From: Hibiscus mutabilis
Taxonomy: Eukaryota; Streptophyta; Magnoliopsida; Malvales; Malvaceae
Length of the DNA: 64,000 bases
Assembly: GCA_019671005.1 (NCBI GenBank)
Contig: CM033718.1
Location: 27,222,014 to 27,286,013 of the forward strand
Direction of reading: 5' to 3'
The translations under genes were made by a program, and so were the position numbers. A model generated the notes under the pieces. It had not been told where the DNA came from and searched no databases. It saw only the letters and a list, made by a program, of their open reading frames with translations. Positions 21,636-32,603 of this stretch are shown here, in pieces. Position 1 is the first letter of the stretch. Each line of letters begins with the position of its first letter.

Positions 21636-22259
21636 CATTTTGTTTTTTTAAAAAAATAAAAGAGGTTCAGGCCACAAATTGTTTTCAAAATGTTTTTAAA
21701 AAAAGGAATTTGCAAGTTCACAAAGGTTTCAATCTATTCGTCTGCTTAATGAATGTAATTCTATTTTACGCATTTTAAATTGTTGCAAAAAGCTCTATAC
21801 CCGAGCTTTGTCCTGTTTTTTAAGTGAGGGGAAAACGCTTTGCTCATGTCAGAATATTAATTCTCCATATGAGCCTAGCAAGTACCTTCGAGACTCATAT
21901 GCCTCATGTCTTCGTAAGGATACTGATTCTTCGAGAAGACATAGAACGCGAATCCTCCCGAGTTGAACTTGGTTCGTTTTAAACCTATAATGGGTGAGAA
22001 CCAGGGCTTTTCTACCTTTAGTAGGGGACAACAAGGACAGCTCAGGTACCTTTTAAAACCTAACTATTTGAGAACTTAGAGCTCACCCTAAAAGAGCCAT
22101 ACGGAAAACCTAGGATTTTAGTAATAAGGGGAGACATGTCCTAGAGTGTTGGAATGTGCTACCCATAATTGTTCGTGAAATTATTTTTATTTTTTTGTGT
22201 TTTCTTATTTTTAATTTTCCTTATCTTGTTGTTTTGCATATCAAAATAATTTCCCTTGG
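21636..22259 (+). other. TatA 5' leader
   Basis: Non-coding. It shares TTTTTTAAGTGRGGGRAAAACGCT, GCCTAGCAAGTACCTTC and CCTATAATGGGTGA with the TatB leader, in the same order. It contains two short hairpins at 21851-21864 and 21916-21931. Compared with TatB, about 480 bp including the ORF1 start appear to be deleted just before 22260. Confidence 0.7.
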
Positions 22260-22893
22260 TCAAGCATCAGAGGTATATTTTCGATTCACCCCGATAGAGA
22301 GAAGAAAATTGATCTCCTAGCCATTGCAATTTATGGTTTAGTCATCTTTACAAAGGTTCTAGGGAATATTGATGTGGCATTACTTGATTTCCTTGAACAA
22401 TTAAAGAGAGGAGTCAATCTGGTGCCAGCTGTACTTGTTGAGACCTTCATTTCCCTTAATGCTTGTCGAAAAGTCAAAGGCGTCCATTTTGGAGGATGTG
22501 CTCCGCTTTTACAGGTTTGGGCTCTTAGTCACTTCTGGAAATGCCCAACATTGGCCTTGTCAAATGTGTTTTCCATGAACTTTTCACCTTTTCTAGAATT
22601 CAGGGAAAATGAGTGGCCCGTTGTTAAGAAGAATAAATGGATTGATATATTTAGGGATTGTCGTGACGAAGACATCAGATGGAGGGTTCCTTGGATAGGT
22701 CATACCAAGGTTTTGTACAAATGTGGAGATTTCAACTTCCTAATGCTGCTAGGTGTGTGGGGAGGAATTGGATGTGCTCATTTGCTAGTATCTCATCAGT
22801 TTGGGTCTCGATAGTTCATCCCATTGACTATTGGTCTTGGCTCATCAGATTTCGAATTCCAAGGAGAGTTCAGACAGAAGGTTCAGACAATCA
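22260..22893 (+). pseudogene. TatA ORF1, left piece
   Basis: This is the extra ORF that Ogre elements carry before gag; its function is not known. The reading runs IDLLAIAIYGLVIFTKVLG (about 22309-22365), then LVPAVLVETFISLNACRK, GCAPLLQVWALSHFWK and CGDFNFLMLLGVWGGIGCA. Each block has a clear partner in TatB ORF1 (26900-27420). I believe this is the domain Pfam lists as DUF7745, from memory. A stop at 22812 follows FGSR. The N-terminal ~160 codons are missing. TatB inserted at 22898 and the gene resumes at 40910. Confidence 0.8.
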
Positions 22894-22898
22894 GTGAT
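22894..22898. repeat. TatB target-site duplication, left copy (GTGAT)
   Basis: GTGAT precedes the TatB LTR. An identical GTGAT at 40910-40914 follows the TatB 3' LTR end CGCTACA. The pair is perfect. Confidence 0.95.
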
Positions 22899-25800
22899 TG
22901 TAATCACTCATTTTTATCTGAGTTTGTTAATATTGTGCCGTAATAATATAGTAATTGGTTAATATTGTCACGTGTTTACATATATGTATGTGTGCACATG
23001 TGATTAATGCATGCGTAATATCTATATGTGTGGATATTCATGTTGATTATGTGTGTGATTGTGTATGCATGTAGGATTGTATATGATATTAATTAAAATG
23101 TGTAATATATTAATATTTGTATATATGTTTGCATGAGTGTATTATTAAAATCATTATTACATATACGAAAGAGTATTGCATGAATGGTATATGTGTGTAC
23201 GTAAGCATGTATGTGTATGTGTCCATGTACGTGTACGTTTATATGCGTGTATATATACGTATTAATTATTATTATTAATACTATTATTACTATTGTAAAC
23301 AGATAAAGTGTCATAAACCCAAAAAAATATAATAATAAATTAATATCCAGTCCATTATAATTTACAAACCTATAATCTTTTACATTGGGCCCTAACCAGC
23401 CAGCCCACATCCTAAGAAACCCTAACCCATATCAACTATTGGAACCCTAATGCCCTTCTTTCATATTGCATAGCTGCACGAGGGCCCTTGGATCAGATCT
23501 GGATCCAACGGCCACAATTGAATCATAAAGACGCGATCCCCACTTGCGCGTGTGAGACGTGCAAGACCGTCTATCTTCTTCAGGCCATATGGCGCGATCC
23601 CAGACCAATGCATCATTTCCTAGGCCTCATCTCAGCCACCCGATCATCGAGCAGTCCTAGCCGTTGGATCAGATCTGATCCAACGGATAGGAATGATTCT
23701 GGCGATAATAATCGCCTAACCTCCCGAGACTCCAGTCTGCGCAGACGAACGGTCACTTCCACCACGCCGCTCCCCATGCTGGCCGTACCAACCACCAAGT
23801 ATGGCCGGACATGCCAAAGACGCAAACACAGAAAGGCATCAGAAAATTAGATCAGAAAAGAGATATCTTATGTACTAGTCTAAGAAAAACCAAAAGGCAG
23901 AGAAGATATATGTAACAAAAAAGAAACGAAAAGAGGGCAGTTCAGTTGTAACCCATTTTTTTCAGAAATACAAACAAGTCTCATCCTTTCGTTCTTTTCT
24001 CAAAAACTTACAAAGATCATACAAAGGTATCCATCCGTCTTGAATGTTGCATGCATGTATGTATTATAAAAATAAGAAAGGAAAAGGAGAGTGAGGTTTT
24101 ACCTTCGGTGGTCAATTCCTCTATCGGCAACAAGCCTTAATCTGGTGAGCCGGCTAAAAGGGGAAGATGTTCCTTCGGTCTCGATAAAAAAACATATACG
24201 GTTTTTGTTTTTCTTTTCTTAGATCTAGGACAAAGAAGGGTTTTTTCTCCAAATCCAAGTTCGAATTCGAGTTTAGGTTGAAGTAAGGTTCATTTCGGTG
24301 TTTTTTTTGGGGCTCGCCGGTGCCGGCAGCGGAGAGGACGACGATTGGCCGCCGGTTTCTGGGTTCATCACAAGTTCATGGGAGGGGTTGAGAGCAAAAA
24401 TGAGAGAGACGGTTATTATAAAACTGGGTTTGAATGAAAGATGGGGAAAATTTTGAGTCTGGGCCGAAGAAAAGGGTTTTATATGTGTTTTTATTTTGTG
24501 AAATGGTGAAATTCCGTAATAAGTCCCCCCGTGTTTTCGATATTTTCGTTTTTGTCTCGCCGCAGGGGATATTTACAACTCTGGTCCCCCTCATATTTCA
24601 AAATCTTGCAATCCAGTCCCTAAATTAAATTGAATCAGTTTTTAAATGGCGAAATTACCTCACTAGTCCCACTGCGTTTTTGAAATTTTCACTTTGGGTC
24701 TGCCCCTTGGTCCAATTACAGTTTCAGTCCTTTCAAGTTCGGTCCTGCTTGCATTTTCGTCCCTAAATCGCATATTATTGTCCTTTAATTTATGTTCCTT
24801 ATGTTTATTTCTTTTCATTCCAGTCCTGATTCCATGTAAATATTTATGTTCGTTTATTATAATCGTGTATGTTGATGTAGCCTTTTGCCTTTTCATATAT
24901 CTCTCGTATATGCTTTTCATTTTCATGTTTACATGTATATGTGTGTTAAGTTTATGGTGATTATGTATCTTTATGCATTCGTTCGGTTATTCGTATCACA
25001 CATATTAGATTGATATTTGAGTTGGCTCGAACACAACCTGTTTTATATTTTCAGCATGTATTGCATGTTTTCTTTGCTTTTAGGCTATGTGTTGATATAT
25101 TTTCTTGGTCATGTGTAATGCTATATTTTATGTATGTTACAATGTGTCTTATTGTAATATGTACATTTTTGTAATATGTGTTTTTGTTTTATGCCTTGTA
25201 ATTGTGACATGTTAGGTTTATTTTTAGTCATGATTAGGGATAATTTGTATGCATGTATGTTTTAGATTAGTATTTTATTTGTGTTCTGTTAATAGTTTAT
25301 TATGTGAATATTTACTGTACTTAAATTATTGGCCATGCTTAATATTTTGTTCACTAAGGTTGCATAGTGGAATATAAATTGTCAATGCGGTGTCCTTTTA
25401 TCTGAGCGTAAATGGGCCAGTATCAGGCGTAGTGATAGTGGTTGCGCGTTTACTTTCGGATAACGGGGCCTTTAAAATTTATTCGCAATTATAACCGAAT
25501 TTTAAACTAATCGTCACTTTAACCCGGAAAATCCAATATTAATAAAGCAGTAATTATTAAAGTATCAATTTTGGGCGGTGTGGGGGTGCTAATCCTTCCC
25601 CATCCGTAACCGACTCCCGAACCCAACAGTTTTTAAATCTCTGGTTTTATGGTGTCCGGCCTACCTAAGTGGCCGGTGGCGACTCCAATTTTTAATAAAT
25701 TGCGGTTTTTTTCTTAAACCCCACGGAATAAACGTTTTATATCCGAAAAATTACAAACACTTCGAAAACACGATTTTTAGCGGAAAAAGACATCGCTACA
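22899..25800 (+). repeat. TatB 5' LTR
   Basis: TGTAATCACTC to CATCGCTACA. The first 400 bp are rich in TATGTGTGT/ATATGT purine-pyrimidine alternation. U5 holds GTGTGGGGGTGCTAATCC (25577-25594), a PBS-like TGGCGACTCC (25677-25686) and a long inverted repeat. Relative to the 3' LTR it lacks about 35 bp near 23535 and has about 24 bp extra near 24315. Open frames inside (for example 23488-23850) are chance. Confidence 0.95.
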
Positions 25801-25802
25801 GA

Positions 25803-25820
25803 TGGCGACTCCGCTGGGGA
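25803..25820 (+). promoter_or_regulatory. TatB primer-binding site (tRNA-Arg)
   Basis: TGGCGACTCCGCTGGGGA, two bases after the LTR end. It is an exact complement of the plant tRNA-Arg(ACG) 3' end including CCA. Confidence 0.93.
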
Positions 25821-26418
25821 TTATTTTTTGTTTTTCAAAACAAGAATAGAGTCAAGCTTTTTAAATAATTACCGCTTCATTAATATTAGAAATTCCGGGT
25901 TAATGTGACTATTAAATTAACATTTGGTTATAATTACGCGTTTATTTTATCGCATTTAAAATATGGCATATAAACCCATTTTTTAAGTGGGGGAAAAACG
26001 CTAATGCTTTCGTGGAGATATCGTTCTCCCGTATGGGCCTAGCAAGTACCTTCAGGGCTCGAGTAACTTATGCTTTCGTAAGGATATCGTTCCTTCGTAC
26101 GGGCATAAGCGAATGGGTACCCCTGAATTGAACCGGTTGAAAGGAGCCTATAATGGGTGATGATCGGGGGCCTTGTAGAGAATACATAGAAACCTACCCA
26201 TTTAGAGCCATGCGGATAACCTTAGGTTTTAGACGGGATAAATAGGGTTGTTTTGTGTGTTTATTCTGTTTAATTTTGTCCTTTTATTTATATATTTATT
26301 AATTTTATCTGGTACTGACTTGTTTTCTTTTTCGCTTTTGTTTTTTTTCATACATCATACATTTGCATCACATAAAGGTACTGGATCAAGTGGTTTGCCC
26401 GAACAGAAAGTCTTTCAC
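25821..26418 (+). other. TatB 5' leader
   Basis: Untranslated. It carries two hairpins with the same 8-base loop ATATCGTT: GGAG/CTCC at 26014-26029 and AAGG/CCTT at 26080-26095. The leader is conserved with TatA. The 80-codon open frame at 26248-26490 spans its end and has a hydrophobic, T-rich composition without motif. Confidence 0.7.
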
Positions 26419-28675
26419 CATGGAAAAAAAAAGTGTCTTAGGAAAGAAGAGCTTAATTTGTCAGTCAGACATTGGTCAGAGGTCAACTAGAAAACCCAAG
26501 GGGACAGTTCACCGAACGAACGCGTAATAGCAGGGTACACTTATGTGAGTCTCCAACAGAACAACTTATGGGATCTTCAAAGCATTTGGGAAAGATGGGA
26601 CCGAAGACTACAAGACTTGTTCGGGTTAACCAGCCCCTGCTCTGAGCTATTATCAAGTTCTGGAATCCGGCCTTTTGCTGCTTCACCTTCAATGGGCAGG
26701 ACATGATGCCTACAGTAGAAGAATACACTGCTTTACTTAACTAGAAGAACATTCAGGAAGATTGGATCTACGCGAAGCCTCTGAGGAATCAGAATTACAC
26801 AGCGAAGCTCAAAACCTTTGCAGGAATGAGTGACGATTGGGTTAATGGCCTGCTTCAGCTCCGAGGAGACAATACAGTCTTTGCATGGGAAAGTATTCGG
26901 GACATCATACCGACACATCCAGATGAGGCAAAAAAGATGGACCTATTCGCCTTAGGAATATATGGCTTGGTGATCTTTCCAAGAGTACTTGGGAACATTG
27001 ACATAGCCATTCTGGACTTGTTTGAGCGTGTAAAACAGAAAGGAAACACAGTACCAGCAATCTTGGCCGAGACTTTCATTTCCTTAAATGCTAGCCGGAA
27101 GCATGAAGAAGGAAGTTTTCAAGGATGTGCACAACTGTTACAGGTATGGATTCAGAGTCACATGTGGAAGACACCAAAGAGGGTCCTGCCGAGGATATCC
27201 TTCCAAGGTTTTTCGCCTTTACGGGAGTACTTAGCACAAGAATGGCGAGAGGACTTGAAAACAAAAATGTGGACTAGTTTCTTCAGGAACATTCAAGACG
27301 AAGACATAGCATGGAGGGTCCCATGGCTCGGTAAAGTTAATTACTTTCTATATAGTTGTGGTGATTTCAACTGGCTGATGATGTTGGGATTGCACAGAGG
27401 GATCGCCTGTGCTCCCCTTTTAGTATCTCGACAGTTCGGATCACGACAGTTCATTCCCAATACTGCCAGATTAAGCCAAACTAAATTTCTTTTCAAAGGG
27501 GAGTTCAAAGGAAAAATTCAGACCATCATGAGGGCCTGGGACCAATGTTACCGGATCAGGGTGGAAGGAGATACCAAGCACATGACTACCCTAGACTACG
27601 ATCTTTGGAGACGTTTTAGGGTTAATAATGTGATTCCTGAATCTGATCAAGGACCAGCAGTGTCACTCGAGGAGCTTACAAGGGTGGTACCGTCTGAAAC
27701 TGATATCTTACGGAATGAACTCGAAGAAATTAAAAGGAAAATGGACATCCAACAGATCAACATGCGAGCGAGCTCTATAAGGCAAGCTTAAAGGTTGACG
27801 AGCGGGACGGGATCATTAGGCAGTTGAAGAAATTAAATGCAGATTTGAGCGACAAGAATGCTCTTTATCAAAAAGATGCCCTTCTACTACAAGCAAAAAT
27901 ACAGAAGGCCGGCCGAAATCAATTCATAGCTGTGGAAAATTAAAGAATGAATGGTATTCGTTTGGTAGAAGAAGAAAGAGAAATCAACAAGAGAGCGATC
28001 GAGAAGGAGATAGAAAGCTTCCGGTCGGCTATGGAGGAAGAAAAACGGTCCTCCAAGAAGGCCATTGACCAAGAAAAGGAAAGACCCAGGCAAGAAATCA
28101 ACAAGGGAAAACAAGCTGTCCATCATGAGAGAGAAAACGTCACCGTATGGAAAAGAAAGTCCATGAGTAGCCGGAATAGACTATTAGAGATGCAAAAGTT
28201 GTACGATGACACTATTCAAAATTTGCAGCAAAGCCAAAGTCAGAATGGCGAATTAAAAGGAAAGGTGGCGGAAGTTGAACACTCCCTTCGAACGTACTGC
28301 CAGAGAAATGGCTTCGCTGAGCTACAATAAAGAGAGCGCGAAGTAGGCGTGTTACTAGCACGAATTAAGTCCCTCGAAGCAACTGTTAAGGATTACAAGG
28401 AAAGAATTAGTGTGTTCGAGGAGGCTGCAGTCGGAGGGGACACCTATTGGCAAAGGAGACTGCGTGACGCTGCCCGGATAGTACAGGATAGGGACCAATA
28501 TTACGCAAACCTGATGGTGGACATACAGCGAGTCGCCAGGCATGTGAATGATTTGACCATCGAGGCTGAAACACTCCGACCTTTCATAGTCCCAGAAATG
28601 GAAGAAGCTCCCAGGTTCATCAAGTTGCTCAAAGCAATTGGAAGATTAGGAGATAGAGATAGGGCTTATCTATAG
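26419..28675 (+). pseudogene. TatB ORF1 (pre-gag ORF of Ogre elements)
   Basis: ATG 26419 is the likely start, in CACCATGG context. The first ~100 codons are frameshifted, then FNGQDMMPTVEEYTALL leads to a stop at 26741. The longest intact part, 26826-27791 (321 codons), contains DLFALGIYGLVIFPRVLG, VPAILAETFISLNASRK, GCAQLLQVWIQSHMWK and SCGDFNWLMMLG. The second half, to 28675, is a long charged coiled coil rich in Glu, Lys and Arg with stops at 27789, 27942 and 28328. The function of this protein is unknown. TatA has the same gene in two pieces. I think the first domain is DUF7745. Confidence 0.85.
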
Positions 28676-28963
28676 GACTCTGTGTTGTAATTAGATCTTG
28701 TGTATTAGGAATCTTTATTTTATAATACGAACTCTGTTGTAATCTAGACCCTTTAATTCCCGTGGAAGTAGTTCAAAAGGGTGATTACCAGTGGAATCAG
28801 TACCTTATCTGCATACATTCTTGCATTGCATCATGACATTCGCATCATTATACATGCATTTATTTTCTTGCAACCATATTAACGTTATGAATATTGTGGC
28901 AGTGTGTGTAGTTAACCCGCAATCATTCATCATCCATACCTTACCCGATTACAAAGCAAGCTC
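28676..28963 (+). other. TatB ORF1-gag spacer
   Basis: Short AT-rich interval with CATGCATT words. TatA has a similar spacer at 42013-42263. No gene is seen. Confidence 0.6.
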
Positions 28964-31900
28964 ATGGAAGACAGGATAATCAGTCTAGAAAAAGGGCAAA
29001 AAGAGCTCGAGGCAAGGCTTGAAGAGGCTCAAAGAAGCCTCAATGACCATATTGCTCAGTCACAAGCATCGATAGTATCCGACATAACCGTACTGTTGGC
29101 TAAAACCCTTGGAAAAAGAGTGGAAGGAGAAACCGTCAAGAGCCAGAGGGTACCCCAGCTCACTGTAAGGTTCAACCAGCTGCACCAAATCCGGCTAGAA
29201 AGATGTATATCGACCCTGCTGGAATGACAGCTAGTCTTCAAATAGGGGCACCTGAAACTCAACCCCTCGACACTGAAGCACCCTATGAAGAGGAGGTGCC
29301 AGACATGAATATGGTCGAAAGGATCAGGACAGAGGTAGAGAAAAAGTGGGAGGAGAGGTTTCACCTCATGGAGGAAAAATTTAAAACGTTACAATCTATG
29401 GAAGAGTCAGGAAATGACGCTAGCGACTTAAGTCTGGTGTCCGATCTTGTCCTACCGCCAAAATTTAAAACACCAGAGTTCGACAAATACGATGGAACCA
29501 CGTGTCCTTCCACGCACATAACAATGTACTGTCGAAAGATGGCGGCCTACCTTAAGGACGAAAAGCTACTGATCCACTGGTTCCAGGACAGCCTAACTGG
29601 AGCGGCATTACGGTGGTACACAGAGTTGAGCAAGGCAAATGTTAAGACATGGAAAGATCTGTCGAGAGCATTCATTGAGCAATATAAGCATGTAATAGAT
29701 ATGACCCCCAGTAGAATTATGTTGGAAAATATGGGGCAGAAGACCAACAAAAGTCTACGGCAATATGCTCAAAGGTGGCGGGAAGTGGCCGCCCAAATTC
29801 AGCCACCCCTCCCGGAACAAGAAATTGCGTCGTTATTTGTTAATACTTTGAAAAGGGCACTCTTTGATCGCCTCATTAATAACACAACACAATGTTTTGC
29901 TGACTTAATTAGGACTGGGGAGTCCCTTGAATTGGCAATTAAGAGTGGTAGAATTGATAGCGGGGAAGGGTCTCGGAAATATAGCAAGAGGAATGAAGTA
30001 AACGCCACCTGCACTTACACCACCCCGAAGAACTTTACAGTCTCACAGCCATAAGCACCTGTCGGAAAAACACAAAACTCGAATCAAAGAGAGGATAGAA
30101 CCTCCAGAAAAGAGAAAGAGAGGAAAACTTTCACTCCCCTACCTGTTTCGTACTCGGAGCTTTATTCCCAGTTGTATGAAGCGGACCTGGTCCGTCCATA
30201 CATCGTTACTCCTTTCAAGCCGCCATTCCCTTCTTGGTATAATCCGAACGCGCATTGCGACTATCACGGTGGTGCCCCTGGACATCCCACTGAGAACTGC
30301 CTTGCCTTCAAAAAACTTGTGCAGAATTTAATCGATTCTGGGATATTGAAGTTTGAAGAACCAAGTTTAGCTACTTACTCGCTACCTAATCATGGGAGCA
30401 GAGGAGTAAATGTTATTGAAGAATACTTTACCAGGAGGATTAAGGATGATGTGTCAGAAATCAAATCTCCTTTACTGTGGGTATTTCAACAGTTATGCAT
30501 GGCCCGTGTGATCGACAAAGGTATGATAATAAGGCAGAAGGGATGTGGAGTGTATTGCGAATTCCACCAGAATAAAGGGCATGACATCCAAGAGTGCGAT
30601 GAGTTCAAGAGATTGGTACAACAATTGATGAATGAAAAGCAAATAGAATTGTTCGAGGAGCCCATGGGAAAGAAGGGGTCGAACGTACATATGACGGATA
30701 GCCCCAAATCTAAATACGGGAAGGATAGACCTTTTATCATCTCTCCCAAGACAGGGAATACAGGTGCCTCCCAAGGAGAAACCAACAAGATAAGTCCCAG
30801 GATCATCATTTCAGCACCATCCCCATTCCCATTCAAGGATATGCGGCAAACCCCCTGGAATTATGCTATAAATGTAACCACGCCAGAAAAACTAGAACAT
30901 GGTCAGGTAAAAGAGCCTACGCTAAAAGACCAACAATGCCAGAGCGATGTAAATGTTGGTGAGGTGGGCCATTTCACAAGGAGTGGCAGATGTTATTCCT
31001 CTGAGGCTTTGAAAGCAGCTGAAACAGATAAGGGAAAGAATACAACAGTTAGCCCCACGCAGATATTTGGAGAAGAACCTCCCCCAAAGATGAATGAGCC
31101 GGTAACTGAGGCCCAGGCCAAAGAATTTTTGAAGTTCTTGAGACATAGCGAGTACAACGTAGTGGAACAACTACGAAAGCAACCGGCTAGGATCACAGTA
31201 CTGGAATTACTCTTGAGTTTAGAAAGGCACCGGGAGACGCTATTAAAAGTACTAAATCAAACTTTTGTGCCCCAAGATATTTCTGTGACAAATCTGGACA
31301 GGATAGTGGGGCATATCACTGCCTATAATCATATAACATTCAGTGATGATGAGATCCCCAAGGGAGGAATGGGGTCCACCAAAGCCCTTAACATCACAAC
31401 TCACTGTAAAGGGTATGTAGTACCTGGCGTACTAATTGACAACGGGTCAGCATTGAACGTCCTACCTGTGTGACCCTGCAGAAACTACCAATAGATGGTT
31501 CTCACCTAAAGCCCTGCCACAATTCAGTAAGAGCCTTTGACGGTACGCAAAGAGGAACAATGAGGAAAATTGAGGTGCCTCTATTGATCAGACCGACTGA
31601 GTATGTGATCGATTTTGTGGTAATGGACATAAAACCATCTTACAACTGCTTATTGGGAAGGCCATGGATCCACTCCGCAGGAGTTGTCCCCTCATCATTG
31701 CATCAGAAATTAAAATTTGTAGTCGAAGGCAAATTGGTCACAGTAGAGGCTGAGCAGGAGATTGTTGCTTCAGTGACATCAGACGCCCCCTATATTCAAA
31801 ATGACAAAGATGCTGCAGAATGCTCGTTCCGAGCATTAGAACTAGTGAATGCCACGTTCGTTTCGGAGGGAAGTCGGATCCCCTATGCTAGGTTATCTAA

Positions 31901-32396
31901 TTGTACCAAGATGACCGTCGCAGAAACTTTGGGCCGAGGAGCCAAAGTAGGAAAGGGGCTGGGGAAGAAATTACAAGGAAACCTAAGAGCCAAAAATATG
32001 ATAACCAAGAAGGATCATTTTGGGCTGGGTTACAAACTAAGTGTCCAACAGAGAAAAGAGGAATACAAGAGAAAGGAAGAGCAAAGAAAAGCCAGATTTA
32101 AAGGAGAAGACATTACGTGAAGACCAATGTCCTTTCCTAGTTTAAAAACCACTTTTGTCTCTGAAGGATTCTACCAACCAGGTCAAGAGGTTGAAGAGGC
32201 AATTAAGGAAAATGACGTACTCAACCAGGATGAGACATTCAATGAATCACATGAAGGGATGTACATCAACATGATAGCTGAAAAAGACCGAGGCAGCAAA
32301 ATGTTGACCAACATCCTCCCCTGCCGTCCTGGGGAAACACTCGATAACTGGAGCTGCATTGATCTACCCGTGGTTTTTATGAATAGACCAGAGTAA
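28964..32396 (+). pseudogene. TatB gag-protease
   Basis: Starts MEDRIISLEKGQKELEARL (coiled coil), as in TatA at 42264. A shift near 29190 enters the frame open from 29203. Gag core: LPPKFKTPEFDKYDGTTCP, YCRKMAAYL, LTGAALRWYTELS. Two Cys/His motifs follow (CDYHGGAPGHPTENC about 30259-30303; CEFHQNKGHDIQEC about 30557-30598), probably the nucleic-acid-binding part. Protease: VLIDNGSALNVLP (about 31430-31470), an Asp-Asn-Gly active site typical of the Tat group. It shifts frame near 31470, then SYNCLLGRPWIHSAG. A glycine-rich G-patch-like segment (about 31925-32040) closes the ORF. Stops lie at 30052 and 32118. The final stop (32394-32396) overlaps a splice donor. Confidence 0.9.
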
Positions 32397-32603
32397 TGCT
32401 CCGAATCAACCTTTTGTTTTTGCCCGTAAATAATGGGGATCTCTTGTATAGGGCACCTATGTTAACTTTTTGATTGAAATGAAAATATCCCCACTTTCCT
32501 GAATGACCAAAGTTTCATTTATTTCATTCATGCATTCTTCATGTTCATTCCCTTCATATAAAGCCGTCTTCTTCCCAATACAATTCATTCTCATTTAATG
32601 TAG
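32393..32603 (+). other. Predicted intron between TatB gag-pro and pol (211 bp)
   Basis: The donor GTAATG begins inside the last codons of gag-pro (GAG TAA), and the acceptor is TTTAATGTAG at 32603. Removing 211 bp puts the gag-pro frame in register with the pol frame open at 32611. TatA has the same arrangement at 45537-45781. Splicing before pol is known for Ogre elements. Confidence 0.75.

Noticed and set aside
23093..23410. Reverse-strand ORF of 105 codons and its copy at 38201-38422
   Set aside because: Both lie at the same place in the two TatB LTRs and reflect the TATGTG-rich stretch. There is no motif.
24376..24960. Several ORFs duplicated at 39495-40070
   Set aside because: They are paired copies in the TatB LTRs. 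Apparent conservation is due to LTR identity, not coding selection.
26855..27079. Reverse-strand ORF opposite TatB ORF1
   Set aside because: It is a shadow of the strongly supported plus-strand ORF1 frame.
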